Shown in pieces: positions 1 to 8,473 of a stretch of 31,574 bases of DNA. The notes below the pieces were generated by a model. The model searched no databases. It saw only the letters and a program-made list of their open reading frames with translations, and was not told the DNA's origin. The DNA is from a virus. The DNA lies in the IMG/VR virus record IMGVR_UViG_3300008450_000261, positions 1-31,574 of that record. One strand, 5' to 3'. How positions within the stretch are numbered: position 1 is the first letter of the stretch; each line of letters begins with the position of its first letter. The position numbers and the translations under genes are program-made.

Positions 1-129
1 GTAACATATATTACTGGAATAGGAATGTATAATGATACTAATGAATTATTAGCAACAGCTAAATTATCAAAACCACTTAAAAAAGACTTTACAAAAGAAG
101 CTTTAATTCGTGTTAAACTAGACTTCTAA
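1..129 (+). CDS. Virion-type protein, C-terminal fragment (5' truncated)
   Basis: An open frame runs in from the window edge and ends at a TAA at 127-129, giving 42 residues. It aligns with the last ~42 residues of the next gene: here TGIGMYNDTNELLATAKLSKPL, there TSVGLYNENQELLAVAKLAQPL, and both end in a short basic/hydrophobic strand and DxF or DMF. The two are therefore tandem paralogs. The beta-strand-like, Thr/Ser/Asn-rich character is typical of phage structural proteins, but the precise role (neck, baseplate or fibre accessory) cannot be read from this fragment. Confidence 0.7.
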   Translation, partial: VTYITGIGMYNDTNELLATAKLSKPLKKDFTKEALIRVKLDF

Positions 130-133
130 ATGA

Positions 134-1111
134 ATGGGTGCATTCAAATCACTAACAACCTCAGATTTTACGGTTGTACCGTTTATTGTTAATAAAAGTT
201 TTACTTTTATTGGGTCTAGTTCTTTTGAAGCTTCTAATGTTGGAATTGATAGATTAATTGGGACTAATATCCCAAACACTTCCCCATTTACTGAAACTAC
301 AGAACCTACTACTGGTATTATAGGAACATATTACCAAAGAGATATTTATTCCTCAGTAAAGCAACTTTATTATACTAATTATATCATTAATCCTATAAGT
401 GGTTCTTTATTAGAATACGAAACCTCCCCAATAGGAGAAGGATTTAATGTTTTAGTTTCAAATTATACTAATACTAATGTATATAGTAGATTTTATAATT
501 ATGAAGCTACAACTTTATCTCAATCAAGATATTTTCCTACTGAGTCGGGAGCACAAGTTGGAATAATTTCAATTCCTTCTAAACTTTTTGGAGAATATAT
601 AAACCCAAATACTTTTTATTATACCTTTAACTATAGTGGCTCTGCAGTAACTACTATATATGATAATGGAGAAGGAAATTTACTTGAAAGTGGATCTGAT
701 AATCCTGTAGGGATTATTACATACCAACATGGATTAGCAATTATTACCTCTGCTTCTTTATTAACCAATTTTACATCATCAGTAAATGTAACTTGTAGTT
801 TTCAAAGTGCTATAACTATATATGAGACTCAATATAGATGTACTTTAAGAGAAAATGAATTTAACTTTTCCCAAAACCCAAGTCTAATTTCTGGAAGTGG
901 ATTTACTAATCCACTAAATACTACTTGCTCAATTGATCAAAGAGGTATCGTTTATAATTTTGTTACAGGATCATGTTTTGACCCATATGTTACATCAGTT
1001 GGTTTATATAATGAAAACCAAGAATTATTAGCAGTAGCCAAATTAGCCCAACCACTTCCTACATCTCGTACTACAGATATGACAATAGTTGTTAATTTAG
1101 ATATGTTTTAA
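134..1111 (+). CDS. Putative virion structural protein, paralog of upstream gene
   Basis: 325 residues, rich in Ser, Thr, Asn, Tyr and Ile, with alternating hydrophobic/polar stretches that suggest a mostly beta-strand protein. There is no signal peptide, membrane segment or catalytic motif. The C-terminus (TSVGLYNENQELLAVAKLA and the final VVNLDMF) repeats the end of the gene before it, so the two arose by duplication. The ATG at 134 lies 4 bases after the upstream stop; the ATG at 130 is in another frame and soon hits a stop. A virion role is inferred from composition, tandem duplication and location in a T4-like late region. I do not recognise a named family. Confidence 0.6.
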   Translation: MGAFKSLTTSDFTVVPFIVNKSFTFIGSSSFEASNVGIDRLIGTNIPNTSPFTETTEPTTGIIGTYYQRDIYSSVKQLYYTNYIINPISGSLLEYETSPIGEGFNVLVSNYTNTNVYSRFYNYEATTLSQSRYFPTESGAQVGIISIPSKLFGEYINPNTFYYTFNYSGSAVTTIYDNGEGNLLESGSDNPVGIITYQHGLAIITSASLLTNFTSSVNVTCSFQSAITIYETQYRCTLRENEFNFSQNPSLISGSGFTNPLNTTCSIDQRGIVYNFVTGSCFDPYVTSVGLYNENQELLAVAKLAQPLPTSRTTDMTIVVNLDMF

Positions 1112-1117
1112 AATTTT

Positions 1118-1552
1118 ATGAATTGGTTATATTTAAATAAGGTTATAAATTCAATAGAGGATTTACCTACAAATGCATATGGGTTTATATACAAAGTTAT
1201 AAACCCTGATGGTAAATTTTATATAGGTAAAAAAAGTCTTTATCACAATACAAAGAAAAAACTTACTAAAAAAGAATTACTAGAACAAACAGGTCCTGGA
1301 AGGAAAGCTACTACTAAAATAGTTCAAAAAGAATCTGATTGGAAAACATATTATGGTTCTGCTAAAGAATTAAAAGAAGATATAACAAATATAGGTAAAG
1401 AAAATTTTACTAGAGAAATATTAAAAATTTGTTATACTAAAAAATCATTAACTTATTGGGAAATATCATACCAATGTAAAGAAGATGTTTTATTAAATAA
1501 CACATATAATGATAATATATTAGGAAAATTTTTCCGAAAAGATTTGGAATAA
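1118..1552 (+). CDS. GIY-YIG-type nuclease-like protein
   Basis: 144 residues. The N-terminal half carries a GIY-YIG signature: YGFIYKV at 21-27 stands in for the first motif and FYIGKKS at 34-40 for the second, with the usual ~10-residue spacing. DWKTYYGS at 74-81, KENFTREIL at 94-102 and a Glu at 115 in the helix after LTYW fit the rest of the fold; the conserved family Glu that binds metal may be E115. The protein is short and has no separate DNA-binding domain, as in Seg-like phage proteins. It may be a homing-type endonuclease next to the primase gene or a domesticated phage nuclease. No intron or inserted gene is visible nearby. Confidence 0.65.
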   Translation: MNWLYLNKVINSIEDLPTNAYGFIYKVINPDGKFYIGKKSLYHNTKKKLTKKELLEQTGPGRKATTKIVQKESDWKTYYGSAKELKEDITNIGKENFTREILKICYTKKSLTYWEISYQCKEDVLLNNTYNDNILGKFFRKDLE

Positions 1553-1556
1553 TTTT

Positions 1557-1574
1557 TATCTTTATTATCTTATG
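1557..1574 (+). promoter_or_regulatory. Candidate promoter -7 element before primase
   Basis: TATCTTTA at 1557-1564 fits the Bacteroidetes -7 pattern TAnnTTTG at all but the last base, and a second TATCTTAT follows at 1566. TTTG occurs at 1543-1546, which is 19 bases before the second copy but only 10 before the first. A start from here would leave an extremely short leader for the ATG at 1579. Weak; listed because TATCTTT recurs at 11455 and 18316, also just before genes. Confidence 0.3.
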
Positions 1575-1578
1575 GGCT

Positions 1579-2508
1579 ATGGTTGATCAACTACTTGTTA
1601 CATTAGTAGATTCTATATTAGGTTCTGGTAGAGATACTGCTAGAAGTAATAGGGCATATCACTGTCCTTTTTGTAATCACCATAAACCTAAGTTGGAAGT
1701 ATGTATGGATACTAATTCTAAAGGAGAAAATCCTTGGAATTGTTGGGTTTGTGGTAAGAAAGGAAAAAAACTTATTAATTTATTTAAATCTTTACATGTT
1801 GATTCATTAAAGATAAAAGAAATAAAATCATTAGTAGGTGATTCTAAATCAACCCTTACCCTAAGTCAAACAGAAACCATTTCCCTCCCAAAAGAATTTA
1901 CCCCCCTCTACCCCAACCCAGAAGGAATTATAGCTAAACATGCTTTAACATATTTAAAAAATAGAAATGTTACCGAAGAAGATATTATAAAATATAATAT
2001 TGGTTATTGTGAATATGGTGAGCATGCTAATATGGTTGTGATTCCATCATATGATGAAAATGGTACTTTAAACTATTTCTCAGCTCGTAGTTTTGATAAA
2101 AATTCTTCTAGAAAGTATAAAAATCCTCAAATTTCAAGAAATATTATTCCATTTGAATTTTATATTAACTGGGATTCTCCTTTAATATTATGTGAAGGAG
2201 TATTTGATGCTTTAGCAATAAAAAGAAATGTTATCCCATTATTGGGCAAAAATATTTCCAAAGAATTAATGAAAAAAATAGTAACGTCTTCAATACAAAA
2301 AATATATATAGCTTTAGATAAAGATGCAATAAAAGAAGCCTTAGGTTTTTGTGAAAATTTATTAAACCAAGGTAAAAAAGTTTATTTAGTTGAATTACAA
2401 GATAAAGATCCCGGAGAAATGGGATTTGCTAATTTTACTAACTTAATACAACAAACCCCTAAATTAACATTCTCAAAATTATTTGAGAAAAAACTCCAAT
2501 TAGTATGA
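1579..2508 (+). CDS. DnaG/gp61-type DNA primase
   Basis: 309 residues. It makes RNA primers for lagging-strand synthesis at the phage replisome, normally with a gp41-type helicase. An N-terminal zinc-binding domain has C29-P-F-C32 and C55-W-V-C58. A TOPRIM domain follows: LILCEGVFDALAI with E206 and D210, then IALDKDA with D247 and D249, and KDPGEMG further on. The length is close to that of T4 gp61 (about 340 residues). The ATG at 1579 is used because the ATG at 1572 runs into a stop after four codons. The stop overlaps the next start (ATGA at 2505), so the two are translationally linked. A replication gene inside a morphogenesis region is notable. Family assignment is strong from both motifs. 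Confidence 0.9.
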   Translation: MVDQLLVTLVDSILGSGRDTARSNRAYHCPFCNHHKPKLEVCMDTNSKGENPWNCWVCGKKGKKLINLFKSLHVDSLKIKEIKSLVGDSKSTLTLSQTETISLPKEFTPLYPNPEGIIAKHALTYLKNRNVTEEDIIKYNIGYCEYGEHANMVVIPSYDENGTLNYFSARSFDKNSSRKYKNPQISRNIIPFEFYINWDSPLILCEGVFDALAIKRNVIPLLGKNISKELMKKIVTSSIQKIYIALDKDAIKEALGFCENLLNQGKKVYLVELQDKDPGEMGFANFTNLIQQTPKLTFSKLFEKKLQLV

Positions 2509-3293
2509 TTGAAAAAAATGTAAATGTCAATAAAAAATCAGTAACCCGTATTTTATCAGTTGACCCTGAATCTAAAAGAGTTAATATAGCTGATAATAGA
2601 TTCTACAGCAGAAATGAACACTATTACCCATCTGTAACTAGTATCCTACAGTTTTTACCTAAAGGTAAATTTTTTGAAACATGGCTTAAAGATGTAGGAC
2701 ACAATGCTGATATTATTGCTAAAAAAGCAGCAGATGAAGGAACACAAGTTCATGATGCTGTTGAACGTTATTTATTAGGTGAAAAAATAGAATGGATAAA
2801 TAAAGAAGGTTATTCAAATTACTCATTAGAGGTTTGGAAACTAATCTTAAAATTCCATGATTTTTGGACTACTGTTAAACCAACCCTAATAGAAAGTGAA
2901 ATTCACCTATTCTCAGATAAATATAAGTTTGCAGGAACATGTGATTTGGTTGTTGAAATAGATGGAGTAAAATGGTTATTAGATATTAAAACATCTAACT
3001 CAATTCATACAGCTATGGATTTACAACTAGCTGCTTATTCACAAGCATGGGATGAAACATTTGAAGAAAAAATAGAAAAAAATGGTATTCTTTGGTTAAA
3101 ATCATCTAAACGTGGTGAAGATAAAAGTGGTAAAAAAATTCAAGGTAAAGGATGGGAAATATATGAACCAACTCGCACTATTGAAGAAAACTTTAAATTA
3201 TTTGAAACAGTCCACGAATTATTTAATCTAGAAAACCCTAACCCAACCCCAAATACAGATCAATACCCTATTGAAATCCAGATCCCTTCATAA
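2505..3293 (+). CDS. PD-(D/E)XK exonuclease, RecB/Cas4-like
   Basis: 262 residues. The core fits the RecB-like PD-(D/E)XK fold: a His in GTQVHDAVE near 82, FAGTCDLVVEI with D147, WLLDIKTS with D160 and K162, and a downstream DLQLAAYSQA helix supplying the Gln/Tyr motif typical of this nuclease group. No cluster of four Cys for the Cas4 iron-sulfur site is visible, so it is closer to the iron-free phage exonucleases. It overlaps the primase stop by four bases, which suggests a role in replication or recombination rather than virion structure. Expected activity is metal-dependent DNA exonuclease; the polarity cannot be told from sequence. Confidence 0.8.
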   Translation: MIEKNVNVNKKSVTRILSVDPESKRVNIADNRFYSRNEHYYPSVTSILQFLPKGKFFETWLKDVGHNADIIAKKAADEGTQVHDAVERYLLGEKIEWINKEGYSNYSLEVWKLILKFHDFWTTVKPTLIESEIHLFSDKYKFAGTCDLVVEIDGVKWLLDIKTSNSIHTAMDLQLAAYSQAWDETFEEKIEKNGILWLKSSKRGEDKSGKKIQGKGWEIYEPTRTIEENFKLFETVHELFNLENPNPTPNTDQYPIEIQIPS

Positions 3294-3301
3294 TATTTAT
3301 A
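3294..3301 (+). promoter_or_regulatory. Late-type TATTTATA box
   Basis: TATTTATA begins immediately after the upstream TAA and is followed by an A-rich stretch (ATAAAAATATAAA). The start codon at 3315 lies 13 bases after the box. The same box with 12-14 bases to the ATG is seen at 8043, 9048, 10747, 24097 and 26047. It may be a phage late-promoter element or a translation enhancer. Confidence 0.45.
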
Positions 3302-3314
3302 ATAAAAATATAAA

Positions 3315-4277
3315 ATGATATCATTGCTTGGGATCTTTAAGGAATTAATTCTTGAAGGAGGAAATGTATTTGGCACTACTTCCCCTATTAAAAAAGAATA
3401 TATACAACCTACTTTAGAAAAATTCACACAGGAACTAAAAAAAGTATTTCCAAAAGTTGACTTTAAATTTAGCACCCTAGGATCAGTAGGTAAAAAAGAT
3501 GAATCTGGTGATATTGATTTAGCATTAAGTGTAGACCAGTTTATGTCTAAAGATGGAGAACCATTATTAGACAAATGGGGACTAGATAAAGATGAATTTA
3601 ATCTACTATTTGAAAAAATCAGAAAACGCGCTAAAACAGCATCAGAAGCTCAAAGTAAACTTAGAGCAATGCTTGAGTTAATAGCTGCTAAACTAGAAGC
3701 AACCTCAGACTATATTACAACAGATATTAAGGCAGCAGGTGGTGGTTCTATATTTTGTAACTTTAATCAATATAATGAAAAAGGTGAAGAAGTAGGAGAT
3801 ATATCTGTTCAAATAGATATTAATGTAGGTAACCTAGATTGGTTAAACTTTAGCTATTATTCAAATACATATAAAGATAATGTAAAAGGATTACATAGAA
3901 CACAATTAATGTTAGCTATGTTTGCTGAAGTAGGATTATCTTTTAATCATAATAGGGGTGTAACAGATAAAGAAACAGGAGAAGTAGTAGCAACTAATCC
4001 AAAAGAAGCAATACACGCTCTAAATCAAAAGTATGGTATAAAAATAACTCAAGATATCTTAAATGATTATTTTGAGTTAATGGATTATATTAAGGATAAT
4101 CTTCCAACAGATAAACTAAATGGCATTCTTGATAGGTATCTAAAAATATTAGATTCAACACGAGCAGATATACCAAATGACTTACAACCATATTGGATTG
4201 AAAACCAAGATAGACTAGGATTAAAAGGTAAGTTCTTACCCGATAACTCTAACCTAACTAAATACAAAACAGCATAA
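3315..4277 (+). CDS. Polymerase-beta-superfamily nucleotidyltransferase
   Basis: 320 residues. G56-S57 followed by SGDIDLAL with D66 and D68 is the hallmark GS...DxD of the polymerase-beta-type nucleotidyltransferase fold, where the two Asp bind metal. DISVQIDINVG near 160-170 can supply the third acidic strand. The C-terminal third is helical. It is a paralog of residues 1-160 of the next protein: both have an xPTxxKxxxxxxKxxP helix before the GS motif and a later NPKEAIHALNQKYGI / DPEKVFKRLGI helix. The N-terminus LLGIFKELILEGG looks like a short prohead leader with a possible ILE|G protease site. The substrate is unknown. The stop overlaps the next ATG by one base. Confidence 0.75.
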   Translation: MISLLGIFKELILEGGNVFGTTSPIKKEYIQPTLEKFTQELKKVFPKVDFKFSTLGSVGKKDESGDIDLALSVDQFMSKDGEPLLDKWGLDKDEFNLLFEKIRKRAKTASEAQSKLRAMLELIAAKLEATSDYITTDIKAAGGGSIFCNFNQYNEKGEEVGDISVQIDINVGNLDWLNFSYYSNTYKDNVKGLHRTQLMLAMFAEVGLSFNHNRGVTDKETGEVVATNPKEAIHALNQKYGIKITQDILNDYFELMDYIKDNLPTDKLNGILDRYLKILDSTRADIPNDLQPYWIENQDRLGLKGKFLPDNSNLTKYKTA

Positions 4278-7200
4278 TGTCAGGATCAATAGGAGCAAAT
4301 AGAATACCTAGAGAAGCTGTTGAACCAACAGTTAAAAAATATATAGAGAATATTTTAAAAAAATACCCTCCATTTAGAAGCGCCAAAATCTCAGGATCGT
4401 ATAATACAGTAATCAAACCAGATCATGGTGATTTAGATTTAATTATCCACGTTGATGCAGGTGAAGATGATAAAAAACTACTTAAAAAAAAGTTTGCAGA
4501 GTATTTAAATTCTCTACCAGATGATGTTACTGTCCCTTTTAAAGCAGGACGCCACCAAGGTAAAAAAACAGCAGGCACTGGAGATATAGTTATCACCCAA
4601 ATCCCAGTAGAAGGATACCCTGATTTAACAGTTCAAGTAGACAATATGATTGTTACCTCAGAACAAGAAAGTGATTATAGAAAAAGTTTTTTAGATATAC
4701 CTGGTGAAAAACAAGCATTAATAATAGGTTTAGTTAAAACCATATTGATGGAAGAAGATCCTGAAAAAGTATTTAAACGTTTAGGGATTACAAATCTACC
4801 TAAACTAGATCCAAATCAAGAGTTTGAATTTAATTTATCATCAAAAGGCTTAACATTGCGTTTAGTAACATTAGATGATAATTATAAAGAAATAGCTCGC
4901 AATGATATTTGGGATTCATTTGATTGGAATGATGTAGTAAAACTATTTAGTAACTATGACTTAAACTCATCATTTGAAGATTTATTAGCAAAAATCAAAA
5001 CAGGCTTAAAAAACCCACGTTCAAAAAATCGAATTAAGGGACTGTTTAAATCAATGTTAGTAATTGGAGCTGGTGAAAAAGGAACACCTAAAGGTGACAA
5101 TAAAGAAAAAGCATTAGCTCAAATTAGCCAACTTGAAGAAAATCTAAATGATGAAAGTGTAGTAGCACTATACCCTGGTAAGTTCAAACCACCACATAGA
5201 GGACACCTAAATGTATTAAACCAGCTTTCATCTAACCCTGACATAGAAAAAGTAATAGTTCTGATATCACCTAAACCTCATGAAGGTATTACTGCTGAAC
5301 AGAGTTTAGACATATGGGAAAAATTATATTTACCCTTAACTATAAATCCGAATAAAGTTGAGTTTGTTGTATCTCAAGTAACTCCTGTAAAAGATGTATA
5401 TGATATAGCAATTGCAAACCCTGACACTAATTTTATAGCAGCATATGGTAAAGAAGATGAAAAAAGATATGCTAAACTCCCACCTAATGTTAAAGCATAT
5501 AACGCTGGCAACATTGAAGGAATAAATGCTACCGGCTTAAGAGTAGCATTGAACTCACAAGGTGATATAACTCCTTATATTCCTAAAGAAGTTTCCCCAA
5601 TTGAATATCTTGAAACTCTTGGAGCTTTATTACATGAAAGCTTAAATGAATATACTAATCAATCTACATTAAATCCTATAGTATTTGATGGAACAACAAT
5701 TAAACCTAAAGTTAGAGAAATATTATTAAAAATAGCTAATTATTTTTGGGATTCTATGGAATTAGACATCCCATTCGAAGACGTACTACTTTTAGGCAGC
5801 TCAGCTAACTATAATTGGACTCCATCTTCAGACATAGATTTACATCTTTTAGTAGATTATTCTCAATTTGCTGATCCGGAATTAGTTAAAAAATATTTTG
5901 ATTCAGTTAAAGCTAAATTTAATGAAGATCATGATTTAAAAATAGGGAATAATGAAATTGAATTATATATTCAAGATACTAATGAATCTAATGCTAGTAT
6001 AGGAATATTTTCTGTATTAAATAATAAATGGATACAAGAACCTGAATTAGAAAAAATAGAAATTCCTGATTCTGATATTAATGATTTAGCTACCCCTTTA
6101 AAGCAAGAGATTGACCAACTAACCTCCCTCCCTCCTACAGAAGATACTCTTAAAAAGTTAATTAATCTAAAAGATAAAATTAAACAATTCAGACAATCAG
6201 GACTAGATAAAGATGGTGAATACTCACTAGAAAACCTTGCCTTTAAAGAATTAAGAAACTCAGGATATATTAAAAAACTATTAGATTATAAAAACAATGT
6301 TATAGATAAAGTTCTGGTAACAGAAATTTTTGATAAACCTGTAGATGCTTACTCATTTAATGAATCTGGAGATGGTACCTATCTATTTACATCAGATAGT
6401 GGAAACCAATATGTAGTTTATATAGATGAAGTTAGCGAAAACAGAATTGCCATAGATTTTGGAATCTCAGATGAAACAGGTGATATAGATTATCCTGAAA
6501 CAAATGTAGGTGAATTATATAAAGTAATGTCTACTATTATAGCAATTGCTAAAGATTATATAAATCAACATCCTGAAATAGAAATTATTTCTTGGTCATC
6601 TTTAGCTAAAAGAGGACAAAAGAAAATTGGAGATACTCAACGTGACAAATTATATAAACTAATTCTTAAAAAACAAGGAGGATTATCTGATAAAGATATT
6701 CGTTTTATAAATGGTGAATGGTGGGCATACTTAAAAGGTTATGATGCTTTATTTGAAAAATTTACTCAAGACCACGCTAAAGTAGACCTTCCAGAACCAT
6801 TTACATATGAAGATCTTGTAGATATAGATCAATATGCTGATGATGCTTTAAAACCAATAGATGTTAATCTTGATCCTAAATCAAATGGACATTTTTTAGA
6901 TAGAGCTATTGAGAGAGGTATAACTAAAGATGAATTAAAAGATTTCTTTGCTAGATTAGGATTAAAAAAAGATAACTTAAAATATCTTTTTGCTAAAGCA
7001 AAAGAAAAAGGAGATAGTGATGTTGTAGCAACAGATAAAAAAACAAACATTAGTATCCCATTTGAAGATACTACCCCAAGTGCTACAGATCGAATAAAAA
7101 ACCGAATTAAATCTATAGGAGCTAAAACGGTACATAAAAAACCTAATTTTCATACTCCAAATGTTAGACTTACATTTGCTGAAACTGAAAAAGATCCATT

Positions 7201-8038
7201 TGGATTAAATGCTTATGCTAGAGAATTAGCCAAAGGATTAGAAGAAGCAGACCCTAAAACAGGTACTGGTAAAAAACCAAAAGGATCAGGACGTCGTTTG
7301 TATACTGATGAAAACCCTAAAGATACAGTTGCTATTAAATTTAAAACTAAAGAAGATATAGTTGCTACTTTAAATAAATCATCATTTAAATCTAAGTCTC
7401 ATGCTCGTCAATCTCAAATTATTAATTTAATTCACCAACGAGTTAGAGCAGCATATCAAAATGCTAAAGATCCTGAAGTAAAATCAAGATTAAAACGAGC
7501 CTTAGAATATATTACTAAACGTAAAGAAGCATCTAAAAAGAAAACTGAGCGTTTACGTAAACTAAAAGAAAACCTAGATCCTAAAACTTTTAAAGACACC
7601 GGAAAAGCTGGAAAATATGGCTCAGGATACGATTTAGCCAAAGAAAACCAAACCCCAGAACAGGTTATGGATTTTAAAACTTTATTATTATCTTTAACAC
7701 ATTATTTAAAAAATAAATTAAATGTAACTCCTTTACCTAGGGTAAAATTTATTGACAATGATATAGAAAATGCTAATAACATATTAGGAAGAACAGCACA
7801 TTATGATCCTAATAATAAATCTATAACATTATATACATTTAATAGACACCCAAAAGATGTATTACGCTCATATTCACATGAGATGATACACCATATGCAA
7901 AATTTAGAAAATCGTTTAAAAAATATTAGTACAACTGATATTAATGAAGATGATTATTTAAAAGAAATTGAAAGAGAAGCATATGAAAAAGGTAATATAT
8001 TATTTAGAGAATGGGAAAATGCGTTAGAAAATAATTAA
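4277..8038 (+). CDS. 1253-residue multidomain protein: nucleotidyltransferases, adenylyltransferase-like, metallopeptidase
   Basis: Domains in order. (1) Residues ~5-160: polymerase-beta-type nucleotidyltransferase with SGSYNT (G40, S41) and HGDLDLII (D52, D54). (2) ~296-440: HxGH nucleotidylyltransferase of the NMN-adenylyltransferase type, PGKFKPPHRGHL with H307 and H310, and INATGLR at 416-422 as the ISTxxR-like motif. (3) ~475-600: second nucleotidyltransferase, GSS at 507-509 and SDIDLHLL with D519 and D521. (4) ~690-825: phage domain ending in EIISWSSLAKRGQ, unrecognised. (5) ~870-960: HFLDRAIERG region, faintly like phage RelE/barnase-type nucleases. (6) ~990-1085: very basic helical segment with GTGKKPKGSGRR, probably nucleic-acid binding. 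(7) ~1110-1253: zincin-type metallopeptidase, HEMIHH at 1201-1206 and EREAYEKG at 1232-1239. Linkers contain (L/I)xE sites such as SLNE|Y, so processing into pieces is plausible but inferred. Confidence 0.75.
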   Translation: MSGSIGANRIPREAVEPTVKKYIENILKKYPPFRSAKISGSYNTVIKPDHGDLDLIIHVDAGEDDKKLLKKKFAEYLNSLPDDVTVPFKAGRHQGKKTAGTGDIVITQIPVEGYPDLTVQVDNMIVTSEQESDYRKSFLDIPGEKQALIIGLVKTILMEEDPEKVFKRLGITNLPKLDPNQEFEFNLSSKGLTLRLVTLDDNYKEIARNDIWDSFDWNDVVKLFSNYDLNSSFEDLLAKIKTGLKNPRSKNRIKGLFKSMLVIGAGEKGTPKGDNKEKALAQISQLEENLNDESVVALYPGKFKPPHRGHLNVLNQLSSNPDIEKVIVLISPKPHEGITAEQSLDIWEKLYLPLTINPNKVEFVVSQVTPVKDVYDIAIANPDTNFIAAYGKEDEKRYAKLPPNVKAYNAGNIEGINATGLRVALNSQGDITPYIPKEVSPIEYLETLGALLHESLNEYTNQSTLNPIVFDGTTIKPKVREILLKIANYFWDSMELDIPFEDVLLLGSSANYNWTPSSDIDLHLLVDYSQFADPELVKKYFDSVKAKFNEDHDLKIGNNEIELYIQDTNESNASIGIFSVLNNKWIQEPELEKIEIPDSDINDLATPLKQEIDQLTSLPPTEDTLKKLINLKDKIKQFRQSGLDKDGEYSLENLAFKELRNSGYIKKLLDYKNNVIDKVLVTEIFDKPVDAYSFNESGDGTYLFTSDSGNQYVVYIDEVSENRIAIDFGISDETGDIDYPETNVGELYKVMSTIIAIAKDYINQHPEIEIISWSSLAKRGQKKIGDTQRDKLYKLILKKQGGLSDKDIRFINGEWWAYLKGYDALFEKFTQDHAKVDLPEPFTYEDLVDIDQYADDALKPIDVNLDPKSNGHFLDRAIERGITKDELKDFFARLGLKKDNLKYLFAKAKEKGDSDVVATDKKTNISIPFEDTTPSATDRIKNRIKSIGAKTVHKKPNFHTPNVRLTFAETEKDPFGLNAYARELAKGLEEADPKTGTGKKPKGSGRRLYTDENPKDTVAIKFKTKEDIVATLNKSSFKSKSHARQSQIINLIHQRVRAAYQNAKDPEVKSRLKRALEYITKRKEASKKKTERLRKLKENLDPKTFKDTGKAGKYGSGYDLAKENQTPEQVMDFKTLLLSLTHYLKNKLNVTPLPRVKFIDNDIENANNILGRTAHYDPNNKSITLYTFNRHPKDVLRSYSHEMIHHMQNLENRLKNISTTDINEDDYLKEIEREAYEKGNILFREWENALENN

Positions 8039-8042
8039 TTAA

Positions 8043-8050
8043 TATTTATA
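8043..8050 (+). promoter_or_regulatory. Late-type TATTTATA box
   Basis: TATTTATA followed by CAAAAACATAAAC and the ATG at 8064, 13 bases downstream. Same arrangement as at 3294 and 10747; no Shine-Dalgarno is present. Confidence 0.45.
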
Positions 8051-8063
8051 CAAAAACATAAAC

Positions 8064-8468
8064 ATGAAACTTTCAACATTAAAACAATTAATTAAAGAAA
8101 CTCTTCAAAATGATGCTACTTCTATGCCTCAAGAAAATATAGAAGAAACTCCAAAATTTGAAGGAGTTAATCAAATTAAAGAATTTTATGTAGTATCTAA
8201 ACCTACAAATGAAAACCGTGAAAGTGTAGTACGTAAGGCTAATGTATTCGATGAAATTCTTATGAATGAAACTCATGGTGTATATATGAGCCAAGCAGAA
8301 GCTACTAGAGAAGCAAAACGTCTTACTCAAGAATATCAAACTCAATTACAAGAGTTAGAAAAAACTATGGAAGAAGTAAGAGCCCAAAAGAAAGAATTAG
8401 AAACCAGAAGAAAAGAAGCAGCTGAAAAATTAGCTCAAATGACTGGAAAAGATAAAAAGAAAAAATAA
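8064..8468 (+). CDS. Leader-bearing coiled-coil protein
   Basis: 134 residues. The N-terminus LSTLKQLIKETLQND matches the amphipathic leader seen on many proteins of this region, although no clean (L/I)xE site follows it. Residues ~75-128 form a continuous charged heptad-like helix (EATREAKRLTQEYQTQLQ and on) that predicts a coiled coil, and the protein ends in a Lys run. There is no enzyme motif. By leader, size and location it may be an internal or core-associated head protein; its function is unknown. It sits directly after the large multidomain gene, behind its own TATTTATA box, and is followed after 5 bases by the next gene. Confidence 0.6.
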   Translation: MKLSTLKQLIKETLQNDATSMPQENIEETPKFEGVNQIKEFYVVSKPTNENRESVVRKANVFDEILMNETHGVYMSQAEATREAKRLTQEYQTQLQELEKTMEEVRAQKKELETRRKEAAEKLAQMTGKDKKKK

Positions 8469-8473
8469 GTTAT

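Noticed and set aside
3294-3301. TATTTATA read as T4 late promoters firing leftward
   Set aside because: No genes lie on the minus strand, and the fixed distance to rightward start codons argues for a + strand role.
6829-7641. Open frames on the minus strand inside the large multidomain gene
   Set aside because: They lie wholly within a well-supported + strand gene, show low-complexity Ser/Phe/Leu composition typical of antisense frames in AT-rich DNA, and have no motifs.
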